The position numbers and the translations under genes were made by a program. Shown one piece after another: positions 26,222 through 35,042 of a stretch of DNA of 36,753 bases (its first letter is position 1; each line of letters begins with the position of its first letter). The notes beneath the pieces are model-generated. The model was not told the DNA's origin, did not search any database, and saw nothing but the letters and a program-made list of their open reading frames with translations. This stretch comes from Planctomycetota bacterium. Lineage in GTDB: Bacteria; Planctomycetota; Planctomycetia; Planctomycetales; Planctomycetaceae. Location of the stretch: positions 1 to 36,753 of the forward strand of contig JAJXXL010000332.1 of the NCBI GenBank assembly GCA_021781115.1, read 5' to 3'.

Positions 26222-27763
26222 TTACGTCGCACCCGGTTCAGCAGGTACGCCGGGGTTTCCTGTTGACGGGGGCGAGGCGGGGGGAGCTGCGGCGGTGATG
26301 CGCCGCGGCAGGGCGGGCACCCGGTTGCGGTGGAACTCTGGGGGGCGGGGGGCGGTGGCTTTGGTCGAAATCGGCAGATACACGCTGATTGTCGTGCCGT
26401 GGTCGACGACGCTGTGCAGTTCAAGCCGGCCCTGATAGGCCTCGACGATCGCCTTGCAAATGCTCAACCCCAATCCCGAGCCGCGACGCAGGTTTTCGCG
26501 GTTCCGCGATTTGTCGGGCAGGTAGAACCGCTCGCAAATGTGGGGCAAATCTTCGGGCGATATGCCGACCCCGCTGTCGGCAACGCGAAACATGGCCAGG
26601 TTCGTGGTGCGGTCGGCCGTCAGTTCGACCGCAATTGTTCCGTGGGGCGGGGTGAACTTGATGGCGTTGTCGAGCAGGTTGTTGATGACCTGCCGAAATT
26701 TCACGCGGTCGCCGTCGATGACCACGGGGTCGAGCCGCACCATGCGCAGGTCAATGCCGGCTGTTTCGGCCACGCCCTGAAACATTTCAAAACCCTTGGT
26801 TGCCACCGCATCAAATTGCACCGGCTCGGTCTGGCTGTTGTACAGCCCGGCATCGACTTCGGCCAGCAACAACAACTGGTTGACGATCACCCCCAGCGTC
26901 GTGCATTCGTCGAGCAGATCGGCCAGCAGGTCTTTGTACTCGCCCACCGAGCGATCGCTGTACAAGGCGACGTCGAGCGAACTTTGAATCGCGGTCAGCG
27001 GCGAACGCAATTCGTGCGCCGCATTGGCGGTGAATTCACGATTCTGGCCGATATAGGCGGCAATCCGGTCGAGAAAGCCGTTGATCGTTTTCGACAACCG
27101 GTCGAGTTCGTCGTCGGTGCCACGAATGGTCAGCCGTTCGTGCAGGCCGCCCGGCGAGAGACGGGCCGTGGTGTCGATGATTTGCGCCAGGGGGCGCGTG
27201 GCCCGCCCCGCCAGCCAGTAACCACCGAGGGGCGAAATGACCAGCACGACGGCCCCCGCCGCCAGCATCAGCCGCGTGAGCTGGGCCACATCGGCTTCGA
27301 GCGGTTCAAAGGAAACACCCACGCGAATCGTCCACCCGCGCACGCGGCGGCGTTCGAGCACGAGGTGCACGAGCCGGTATTTTTCGGCGCTCACCGGCTT
27401 CAACCCCGACTTCATCAATTCGATCGGAAATGTGTCTTCGGGAGCATTCTGGCTGGCCCACCGCGACTGGTGCTTGTCGTCGAAAAAGCGGATGAAAAAC
27501 CCGCGGTTGCGGTGGCTAATCGCCTTGCGGTCGAGTTCGGGGTATATGGTATCGAGGTCGACGCCCGAGCGTTCGACTGTCAGGCGAATTTCCTGCGCGT
27601 CTTCCTGCAATTGTTTGTCGGCCTCGCGCCTGAGGGTAAACCGCAACCCTTCGCGCACGCCCCACAGAGTCAGTACGACAACTAACAGCACAACTACGGT
27701 ATTCCAGACGGTCAGTCGAAATCGCAGTGTGCGCACAAATTCAGGGAGTTGCGCGAATGGCAT
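26222..27763 (-). CDS. HAMP-containing sensor histidine kinase (CusS-like class)
   Basis: Two TM segments flanking a periplasmic region, 'FTANAAHELRSPLTAIQSSLDVAL', 'INNLLDNAIKFTPPHG', 'VADSGVGISPEDLPHICERFY', 'GSGLGLSICKAIVEAYQGRLEL'. Confidence 0.93.
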   Translation of the reverse strand: MPFAQLPEFVRTLRFRLTVWNTVVVLLVVVLTLWGVREGLRFTLRREADKQLQEDAQEIRLTVERSGVDLDTIYPELDRKAISHRNRGFFIRFFDDKHQSRWASQNAPEDTFPIELMKSGLKPVSAEKYRLVHLVLERRRVRGWTIRVGVSFEPLEADVAQLTRLMLAAGAVVLVISPLGGYWLAGRATRPLAQIIDTTARLSPGGLHERLTIRGTDDELDRLSKTINGFLDRIAAYIGQNREFTANAAHELRSPLTAIQSSLDVALYSDRSVGEYKDLLADLLDECTTLGVIVNQLLLLAEVDAGLYNSQTEPVQFDAVATKGFEMFQGVAETAGIDLRMVRLDPVVIDGDRVKFRQVINNLLDNAIKFTPPHGTIAVELTADRTTNLAMFRVADSGVGISPEDLPHICERFYLPDKSRNRENLRRGSGLGLSICKAIVEAYQGRLELHSVVDHGTTISVYLPISTKATAPRPPEFHRNRVPALPRRITAAAPPASPPSTGNPGVPAEPGAT

Positions 27764-28415
27764 ACCCTCGTCCCCGCACTGTTTGAATCAGCGATTTGCT
27801 CGATCCCTTGTCGAGCTTGCCCCGCAACCGGTTGATATGCACCTCGATGACGTTCGTGGCGCCCTCCCAGTCTGACTCCCACAGGTGTTCGCACAGCATT
27901 TTGCGGGTGACCAATTGCCCCGCATGGCGGGCCAGAAACTCCAGCACGCTGAACTCGGTGGGCGTCAGTTCGATTTCGACGCCCGAACGCACCACCCGCC
28001 GCGTTGCCAGGTCGAGCGACAGGTCACCGGTTTGCATCGTCGGGGCGGGACGGTTGCCGCTGCGGCGGCATACCGCGTCGAGCCGCGCCAGCAGTTCGGC
28101 GAACGCAAACGGCTTGACCAAGTAGTCGTCGGCCCCCGCCGTCAACCCGGCGACGCGTTCTTCGACCGAACCCAGGGCTGTCACGAGCACAACGGGGGTT
28201 TGAATGCCTTCGGCCCGCACCTCCTTCAACACGTCGAGGCCGGGCTTGCCGGGCAACATCAAATCGAGAATGATCGCATCGTATTGCTGCGAGCGAGCCA
28301 TTTCCAGGCCCTTCAGGCCGTCGCGCGTCCAGGTGCAGGCATGGGTCGCCTCCTGAAACCCCTGCTTGAGCGCCTTGCCGATCACCGGGTCGTCTTCAAC
28401 AATCAGAAGGTCCAT
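27741..28415 (-). CDS. OmpR/PhoB-family response regulator
   Basis: 'MDLLIVEDDPVIGKALKQGF', 'DAIILDLMLPGKPGLDVL', winged-helix 'ELTPTEFSVLEFLARHAGQLVTRKMLCEHLW...NVIEVHINRLRGKLDKG'. Start at ATG 28415 (or 28421); ORF-track extension to 28748 unlikely. Confidence 0.93.
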   Translation of the reverse strand: MDLLIVEDDPVIGKALKQGFQEATHACTWTRDGLKGLEMARSQQYDAIILDLMLPGKPGLDVLKEVRAEGIQTPVVLVTALGSVEERVAGLTAGADDYLVKPFAFAELLARLDAVCRRSGNRPAPTMQTGDLSLDLATRRVVRSGVEIELTPTEFSVLEFLARHAGQLVTRKMLCEHLWESDWEGATNVIEVHINRLRGKLDKGSSKSLIQTVRGRGYAIRATP

Positions 28416-28904
28416 CCTCATGCGTCTCCCGTTATGAATTTCCAGGCAAGCTCTTCGCCGCAGGCCGCTTTCGCCCGCTTGATTATAGGCCGCAGACCGC
28501 GATCGACGCAGGGGCAAATTCGCCCGGCCGCGCCGCTTTGACTCGGCACTGGCACGGCGCGGCGGCGTCGGCCAGCTTTTACGACAACGCCTCAGTATAC
28601 AAATTCGTCCGGGCGTTTTCGTCGGGAGAACGGGTTCTGCTGGCAACGCTTGCGAAATTTTAATGTATACGACCAGTGATTGACCACTGTAACTGCCGGT
28701 CGGGTAATCGCACGCACGAAGCGGTTGAACCAGCGCCGTTTGAAGCAACGTGCCTGGGCGACCGGCGCGGTTGGCATCTGACGGTTCGTTGGCGGGCGCG
28801 GGGCCGACTTCCTTGAATCGGTCTGGTGCGGGTGTTAGCCTGCAACCGCGCGGGCGGCTTGGTATGGCCGATCATTCGTAATGCGTTCGACGGGAGCGAA
28901 AAGC

Positions 28905-29726
28905 ATGAAACTCGGTCTCATCAATTCAGCCTGGGCTCAGGCGGGGCGCGACACGGTTTGGGGAATTCAAAAGACTCGAGAAATCGGGTTTGACTCGATC
29001 GACATTTTCGCCGACCCGTTGGACATGGACGTGCGCGAACGCCTGCGCGTCAAACGCGAATGCGACCGGGTCGGGTTGCCCATTGTTTCGATCGCCTGCG
29101 TCGCGTTGGGTCTGATCGATTTCAATCCGAGCGTGCAGAAGTTCAGCGTCGCACGCGTCAGGGCGTACCTCGATCTGGCGTACGAGTACGAGGCCCGCAA
29201 CGTGTTGCTCGTGCTGGGCGAATACGTGTGGAATCAGGAGGTCATTTCCCCCGCCGATCAATGGCAAACAGCCGTTCGCAATTGCCGGGATATTGCTGAG
29301 TACGCCGGCAATCTGGGCCTGCAAATTGCGCTCGAAATCGAGCCGTTTCGATTGTCGCTGCTGCATGATGTCGACACGATGGTGCGGTTTCTTGACGATG
29401 TGGGCCATCCTGCACTCTGCGCAAACATCGACGTTTCGCATTTGTGCCTGTCGCGAGTGCCGCCCGCGGAACTCCGGCGGCTCAAGGGCAGGGCGGTGCA
29501 CGTGCATATTTCCGATTGCGATGGCCGGAAACATGGCGATCTTCCCCCTGGCCGGGGCGTGGTCGAGTTCGCGCCCTATTTGCTTGAAATCCAGGCGCTC
29601 GGCATCGAGGGCAGCATTTCGCTGGAACTCGAGTATTCGCCCCAACCGGATCAGATCGAAGCCTGGGTGGCCGAGGCTTACCGCGAAACCGACAAACTGA
29701 TGCAGGCAATCGGCCTGCGCGGCTGA
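28905..29726 (+). CDS. Sugar phosphate isomerase/epimerase (AP endonuclease 2-like TIM barrel)
   Basis: 'MKLGLINSAWAQAGRDTVWGIQKTREIGFDSIDIFADP', 'IALEIEPFRLSLLHDVDTMVRFLDDVGHPALCANIDVSHL', 'VHVHISDCDGRKHGDLPPGRGVVEFAPYL'. Confidence 0.85.
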   Translation: MKLGLINSAWAQAGRDTVWGIQKTREIGFDSIDIFADPLDMDVRERLRVKRECDRVGLPIVSIACVALGLIDFNPSVQKFSVARVRAYLDLAYEYEARNVLLVLGEYVWNQEVISPADQWQTAVRNCRDIAEYAGNLGLQIALEIEPFRLSLLHDVDTMVRFLDDVGHPALCANIDVSHLCLSRVPPAELRRLKGRAVHVHISDCDGRKHGDLPPGRGVVEFAPYLLEIQALGIEGSISLELEYSPQPDQIEAWVAEAYRETDKLMQAIGLRG

Positions 29727-29781
29727 ATCGCCGCACGCGTTCGCATCGGCCCTTTCAGCATTCGCCCGGCATTGCCGGCAG

Positions 29782-31839
29782 TCATTGAACCTGTCGGAGC
29801 GCCTCGCTGGCAGCCTTGCGAACCTGCTCGTCGGCGTCTTTGGTCGCCTGCTCAAGGGCCGGCTTGGCGCTCGCCGCCTTGTGGCCAAGCTGCCCCAGCA
29901 ATGCAGCAGCTTCGAGCCGCTCGCCCGCATAAGGCGATTGCAGTGCGGCGGTCAGGTGCGGCAGTGCGGCGGCAACGGCGGCTGGCTGGGGGTCGATGCG
30001 AACCAGGGCGATCGTCGCCATCGAACGGTCAATCGGGTCGTTCAGGGTTTGCATCTGTTGCAAGGCCGGAATCGCCCCGCGGGCCGAGGCCCCCATCCGC
30101 CCGACTGCGTCGGCGGCAGATCGCCGCAGGTCGGGGTCGGTGTGATCGATGAGCACGCTCAACACCGGCGCTGCGTCTTTGGCGGCGACGGGGCCCATTT
30201 CGCCCAAGGCCCCGATGGCGGCCAACCTGACGGTGGGGTCCGGGTCGCGAGCCGCCTTGACCAGCGCAGGCACGGCCGCGTCGGCTCGGGGGCCGATGCG
30301 GCCCAGCGCATTGGCCGCCTCGGTGCGAACCAACGCCAATTCGTGGGTCAGCCCGGAGATCAATTGTGGCAGGGCAATGGCGACAAACTCGGCGTTTTGC
30401 GGTTCGAGGGTCACGAGCGCCCAGGCACTTGACATGGCCAACAGCCGGTCGCCGGTTTCTTTGACGGTTTGTTTGAGCGTGGGCACCGCCTGAACGGCCC
30501 CGATGCGAGCCAGGGCGTAAGCCGCCCCGGGCCGCAGCTTGGCCTGCTGGTTTTGCAGCATGGCGAGCAGTTTGTCGACCGCCGCATTCGCGCCCGGACC
30601 GATCGAACCCAGAGCCAGCATGACTTCACGGCGAATCGGGTCGTCGCTACTGTCAAGCAGTTTGATCAAGGCGGGTACGGCGTCCTTCGCTTCAGGCCCC
30701 AATTGCCCGATCACCATGATCATGATCGGTTGCATATTCTGGTCTTGCAACCTGGCGATTATGGCGGGCAGGGAGGCGGCGCCGATGTGCCCCAGGGCGT
30801 CGGCGGCTTCGAGTGTCACTGAACCGAGGGGGTCGTCGAGGGCTTTGGCCAAGGCGGGCACAGCCGCCGCCGCGCCCGGGCCTATACTGCCCAATGCCCG
30901 CGCTGCTGCGAGCCGCACATGCTCGTCGCGGTCGGCCAGGGCTGCGATGAGGGCGGGCACAGCCGGTTGGGCCGTCGCCGCGTACTGACCGATCGCGCCG
31001 GTGGCGTGCGCCCGCACAGACGCTGTGTCGTCTTTTAACAATTTTTCGAGCGCCGGAAGATCCTGTTGTGGATCAGCGTGAATCTCCCCTAATGCGTGGG
31101 CGGCGTGCGAGCGCGTTAACGCGTCCTTGGCGCCCAGCAGCGTACGCAGATCGCCGCTGGCCGCCCGCCCCGCCGGGCCGATTGCCGCCAGCGCCGCGCA
31201 CGCCTGCCGCCGCGCGGTTTCATCGCGGCCGGATGCGACCTTGACCAGCGCGGGTACGGCCGAGGCGCCTCGCGCGGCGAGGGCCGCAACCGCCTCGCCT
31301 TGCAGTTCATCGTTTGCGTCGCCCAGTGCGGCAATCAGCAAGTCGAGAACTTGAACCTGGGTTGCGCTGTCTTCGGGGGCAAGTTCGGCGAGTGCGTGGG
31401 CAGCGGCAACTCGCACGAACGGTTCTGGCGCGCGGAGCGACTCCTTGAGTTTTGCCGCCGCCGGTCGCGCCGCCGCGCCAATCCTGCGCAGCGCATCGAT
31501 GGCACTGTGCCGCAAGATCGGCGACGCCTGCGCGGTGATCAGCCGGGTCAGGGCGGGAACGGCCTCGCTGGCGGCCGGGCCGATGTGGCCCACGGCCTGA
31601 ATCGCCTCATGTGCGACCGCCAGGTCGCCGTCGGCAAACGTCTTGACCAGTTGCGGAACCGCATCGCGTGCCGCCGCACCCATTTCGCCTAATTGCTGCG
31701 CCGCCCGGATACGCTGGCTTGCGTCGGGGCCACTCAATGCCTGGGTCAACGATTTTAAATTCTCGTCGGCCGCCCAAACATTCGCAACGACGGCCAAACC
31801 CGCCAACGCGGTCAGTAACCGGCTCGCAATCACGCGCAT
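29782..31839 (-). CDS. Secreted HEAT / PBS-lyase-repeat protein
   Basis: Signal peptide then tandem ~37-40-aa units of type 'G..A..AVPALIKLL.D.D..VR..AA.ALG.IG' through almost the entire 685 aa. Confidence 0.92.
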   Translation of the reverse strand: MRVIASRLLTALAGLAVVANVWAADENLKSLTQALSGPDASQRIRAAQQLGEMGAAARDAVPQLVKTFADGDLAVAHEAIQAVGHIGPAASEAVPALTRLITAQASPILRHSAIDALRRIGAAARPAAAKLKESLRAPEPFVRVAAAHALAELAPEDSATQVQVLDLLIAALGDANDELQGEAVAALAARGASAVPALVKVASGRDETARRQACAALAAIGPAGRAASGDLRTLLGAKDALTRSHAAHALGEIHADPQQDLPALEKLLKDDTASVRAHATGAIGQYAATAQPAVPALIAALADRDEHVRLAAARALGSIGPGAAAAVPALAKALDDPLGSVTLEAADALGHIGAASLPAIIARLQDQNMQPIMIMVIGQLGPEAKDAVPALIKLLDSSDDPIRREVMLALGSIGPGANAAVDKLLAMLQNQQAKLRPGAAYALARIGAVQAVPTLKQTVKETGDRLLAMSSAWALVTLEPQNAEFVAIALPQLISGLTHELALVRTEAANALGRIGPRADAAVPALVKAARDPDPTVRLAAIGALGEMGPVAAKDAAPVLSVLIDHTDPDLRRSAADAVGRMGASARGAIPALQQMQTLNDPIDRSMATIALVRIDPQPAAVAAALPHLTAALQSPYAGERLEAAALLGQLGHKAASAKPALEQATKDADEQVRKAASEALRQVQ

Positions 31840-31934
31840 AATCGGCTCCGCTTGTTTGAAGATTCATGACATGCACACTGCGATGAACGCCTATCGCATC
31901 CAACGCAATCGCCCAGCATTTTGACGGGTTTCCA

Positions 31935-31970
31935 GAATTCCTGCAAACAGACTTTGCAGAACTGGAATTC
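31935..31970. promoter_or_regulatory. Bulged inverted repeat gaattcctgcaaa-cagac-tttgca(gaact)ggaattc, candidate operator
   Basis: 13 paired bases with a 5-nt bulge on one arm; immediately upstream of a perfect TATAAT in a divergent intergenic region. Confidence 0.45.
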
Positions 31971-31984
31971 GACTTGGACCTGAT

Positions 31985-31990
31985 TATAAT
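31985..31990 (+). promoter_or_regulatory. Candidate -10 box TATAAT
   Basis: Exact TATAAT in a locally AT-rich patch of high-GC DNA, ~150 bp upstream of the CDS at 32137; no good -35. Confidence 0.35.
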
Positions 31991-32136
31991 GAAGCTGGCC
32001 GGAAAAATCCTGCCACCAAGCCAGTTTTCAACCTGCACATGGTGGGGGGCGATGCCGCGTCGATTTTCGGCAGCGTTTGTCCAAACACATCGTATTCATC
32101 ATGGGTTGCATAACGAAACAGGGGAGGTCCGCGGCC

Positions 32137-32808
32137 ATGAACACAACGCGAACAATTTCGGTGGTGGTCATCGGGCTGATGCTGCCGTTGGTCGATCCCA
32201 TTGGCGTACAGGCTTACTACCGCGTTGGCTTTGGCTACGGCTTTGGCGGTGCTGGCGGTTACGGAGGGGGCACGCCCCAGTCGTACTACCTGAACGGCAT
32301 GTCGAACGTAATTCGCGCTCAGGGTCAGGCCGCAGTCGGTTATTCGCAAGCCGCCGTCAATGTAGAAGAAGCCCGCAGCCGCTACATCGACAATCAGAAA
32401 AAATGGTCGGAAACCTACCTCGAAATGAAGCGGAGCCACGATGCGGCAGTCGAAGAAAAGCAGGAACGCGACAAGGAACTGCTGCAAACCCATTTGGCGA
32501 ATCGCAAGCCGCAAACGCCCGCGCGGCTGAGTTTCGCCCAGCTCGACCCCGGCACCGGCCGCATCACGTGGCCCGTGGTTCTGCGAAGCGATGAGTACGC
32601 CACCGCACGTCAAAAAATCGAAGACCTGTTCGCCCTGCGCGCCCGCGTCAATGGTTCGGTGCCAACCAGTCACGAGATTTCAGTCGGCGTCGCCGATTTG
32701 CGAGCGCTTTTGCGAGCTCGCATTTCGGCCATGTCGCCCAATGAGTACATCGCGGCGCGAAAGTTTCTTGACAGCCTGGCCTATGAAGGAACACTGCTGG
32801 GCGAATGA
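32137..32808 (+). CDS. Hypothetical secreted protein, 'YIDNQKKW' family paralogue 1
   Basis: Signal peptide, Gly/Tyr-rich N-terminus, then 'TPQSYYLNGMSNVIRAQGQAAVGYSQAAVNVEEARSRYIDNQKKWSETYLE'; strongly similar to the next gene. ORF open from 32077. Confidence 0.75.
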   Translation: MNTTRTISVVVIGLMLPLVDPIGVQAYYRVGFGYGFGGAGGYGGGTPQSYYLNGMSNVIRAQGQAAVGYSQAAVNVEEARSRYIDNQKKWSETYLEMKRSHDAAVEEKQERDKELLQTHLANRKPQTPARLSFAQLDPGTGRITWPVVLRSDEYATARQKIEDLFALRARVNGSVPTSHEISVGVADLRALLRARISAMSPNEYIAARKFLDSLAYEGTLLGE

Positions 32809-32888
32809 ACCGCGCCTGGCTGGCCGACGCGCGCCCGGTTCATTGTCCTCGTCCGTCATAAACCTGACAAGGATTTTTGGAGCGGAAC

Positions 32889-33548
32889 ATGCAGCACAAA
32901 CGGGTGTTGTGGTCGATCGGCCTGGGGTTGGTGGCTTGGAGCATGCTCGACCAGTCGGCGACGGCCCGGTATTATCGACGCGGCGGCGGCTATGGCGGCG
33001 GTTATGGTGGAACTCCGCAGTCGTATTACATGAACGCGATGGCGAACGTCGTTCGCGCGCAGGGGCAGGCGGCAGTAGGCTATTCTCAAGCCGCCATCAA
33101 CATCGAGACCGCCCGCAGTCAATACATTGACAACCAGAAAAAGTGGGCCGAAACGTATTTTGAGCGTAAGCGAATTTACGCCGCCTATGCGCAGGAAAAG
33201 CACGATCGCGACATGCAGGTCGTGCATAATTACCTGGCGAACCGGCAGTCGCAGGCCCCGGCCCGGTTGAGCTTCAGCCAGTTGGACCCGGCGACGGGCA
33301 AGATCAACTGGCCTGATGCGCTGCGTAGCGGCGAATATGCCGCGGATTGCAGAAAGGTTGAAGAACTGTTCGCACTCCGCTCGCATGTCGATGCCACGCT
33401 CGACGCCACCCGTCAGATCCAGGCCGAAGTCGCCACGCTCCGCGATATTCTGGTCAAGAATATCAGTTCGACACCACCCTCCTATTACATTCCCGCCCGC
33501 AAGTTTCTCGACAGCCTGGCCTACGAAGCCACGTTTCCCACGGGGTGA
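32889..33548 (+). CDS. Hypothetical secreted protein, 'YIDNQKKW' family paralogue 2
   Basis: 'TPQSYYMNAMANVVRAQGQAAVGYSQAAINIETARSQYIDNQKKWAETYFE' and 'PARKFLDSLAYE' shared with paralogue 1. ORF open from 32877. Confidence 0.75.
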   Translation: MQHKRVLWSIGLGLVAWSMLDQSATARYYRRGGGYGGGYGGTPQSYYMNAMANVVRAQGQAAVGYSQAAINIETARSQYIDNQKKWAETYFERKRIYAAYAQEKHDRDMQVVHNYLANRQSQAPARLSFSQLDPATGKINWPDALRSGEYAADCRKVEELFALRSHVDATLDATRQIQAEVATLRDILVKNISSTPPSYYIPARKFLDSLAYEATFPTG

Positions 33549-33568
33549 CCGGCAGACATCGGAAGGGC

Positions 33569-34984
33569 TCAGTCGGCGGTGGCCAACTCGGCCGCCGAGG
33601 GTTGCATGCGGGTCATTCGCAATCGGCGGCGTTCGAGTAACCCTCCGCGCGATTGCGCGGCCAGCGCCCTGAGTCGCGTTTCCGCATCGATTGGCGCCCC
33701 CTCGCGCGAGGCGACCGCCCCGCGCACGCGACCGGTCTGCCAGAACAGCAGCCCGCCAACCACTGTGCCGCATACGCCGCCAGCCAGCAGATACCATGAC
33801 ATGCTGTGCGAGACGGGCGCTGATTGCAGTGTGGGCGGCTCAATTGCCGCCACCGCCGGGGCTTCGGGCCGATTGAGTATTTGTGCGCGTTCCCGCAACC
33901 CGGCTCGCAAGGCTTCGAGACGGGCCAGTTCGCGGCGGCTCGCGTCGAGCGATTCTTGCGTCGCGGCCTGCTGTTCAATGGCGGCGGTGGCTACGTCGAG
34001 CTGTTCCTGCAAGTCGCGTTCGCAGGCCTGCCGCTCGGCGAGTTCGCCTTGCAGCGCACGAAGCACCATGGCCGGATCCGGCTCGGCCACCCCCGCCGTT
34101 GTGGCCGATTCGAGCCGTGACTTCAGCTCGTCGATTCTGCCGGCCGCCTCGATCATTTTGGGGTGATTGCGGCCATAGACGCCGGCCAGCCGAGTCTGTT
34201 CGATTTGGGCCTGCTCAAGCTCGGCCGCAGTGCGCGCACGAGTCAATTGTTTTTCGAGCAAGGGGCGGGTTTCACCTTCGGGCAGCCGGGCCAGGAACAA
34301 TTCGACCGACACTCCTGCCGCGAAGTCCTGTTGCGCCTGGGCAAACCGGTTTTCCGATTCGAGCCGGCGGCGGCACGCCTCAGCCCGCGCTCCGCCGAGT
34401 AGTTTTGCCTGCTCAAGCCCTACGGTCCGCCGCGTTTCATCGGCGGCTTGCAACCCGATCTTTTGTTGCAGTTCGGCCAACACCTGTTGTTGTCGGGCAA
34501 TCGCCTGATCTGCTTCAGCGACTTCAGTCTGAATCGCGACCAGAGCCGGAGAAGGAATCGCCGGCGCCGCGGCCTGATGGAGTTTAGTGAACGCATCGAC
34601 AACAGCGGTCAGCACGGGAATGGCCTCGGCGGCCTGCTCAGTTGCATAGAAGATTGAGTACTCATCCTGCCCGGCTTGGCGTTCGACCACCATTCGCGTA
34701 TGGCTCGCCAACCGAACGGCGGGCGACTCGCCTGCGGCGAATTGCATTTGCCGCACCGTTGCAGATTCTGCCGCCGCCAGCAGCACGGTGTGCGGCACCG
34801 CGCTGGTTTCAGCCTCTGTTGTGCCGGTTGCCTCGTTTTCGGAGGGGCCGCTGCGGCGCACCTGAAGCTTAGCGTACGCTTCATAAATCGGGGGCGTGCG
34901 CGAAAATTGCATCCAGCCGGCAGCCACGCCCAGCGCCACCGGCGCCCCCAGCACGCCGACACGCAGAATTCGAGACCATTTCAT
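33569..34984 (-). CDS. Wzz-like chain-length determinant / exopolysaccharide transport coiled-coil protein
   Basis: TM near N-terminus, 'PPIYEAYAKLQVRRSG', long coiled coil, 'RLAGVYGRNHPKMIEAAGRIDELKSRLESA', C-terminal TM 'SMSWYLLAGGVCGTVVGGLLFW'; no Walker-kinase domain. Confidence 0.75.
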   Translation of the reverse strand: MKWSRILRVGVLGAPVALGVAAGWMQFSRTPPIYEAYAKLQVRRSGPSENEATGTTEAETSAVPHTVLLAAAESATVRQMQFAAGESPAVRLASHTRMVVERQAGQDEYSIFYATEQAAEAIPVLTAVVDAFTKLHQAAAPAIPSPALVAIQTEVAEADQAIARQQQVLAELQQKIGLQAADETRRTVGLEQAKLLGGARAEACRRRLESENRFAQAQQDFAAGVSVELFLARLPEGETRPLLEKQLTRARTAAELEQAQIEQTRLAGVYGRNHPKMIEAAGRIDELKSRLESATTAGVAEPDPAMVLRALQGELAERQACERDLQEQLDVATAAIEQQAATQESLDASRRELARLEALRAGLRERAQILNRPEAPAVAAIEPPTLQSAPVSHSMSWYLLAGGVCGTVVGGLLFWQTGRVRGAVASREGAPIDAETRLRALAAQSRGGLLERRRLRMTRMQPSAAELATAD

Positions 34985-35042
34985 TAAGGTGATTCTCCCG
35001 CAATCGTTGCGTGTGCCTCCCGCCTGTTGTGGGGGCTGTGGA

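Noticed and set aside
26330-27685. 451-aa plus-strand ORF opposite the sensor kinase
   Set aside because: Shadow ORF; the opposite strand encodes an unmistakable histidine kinase.
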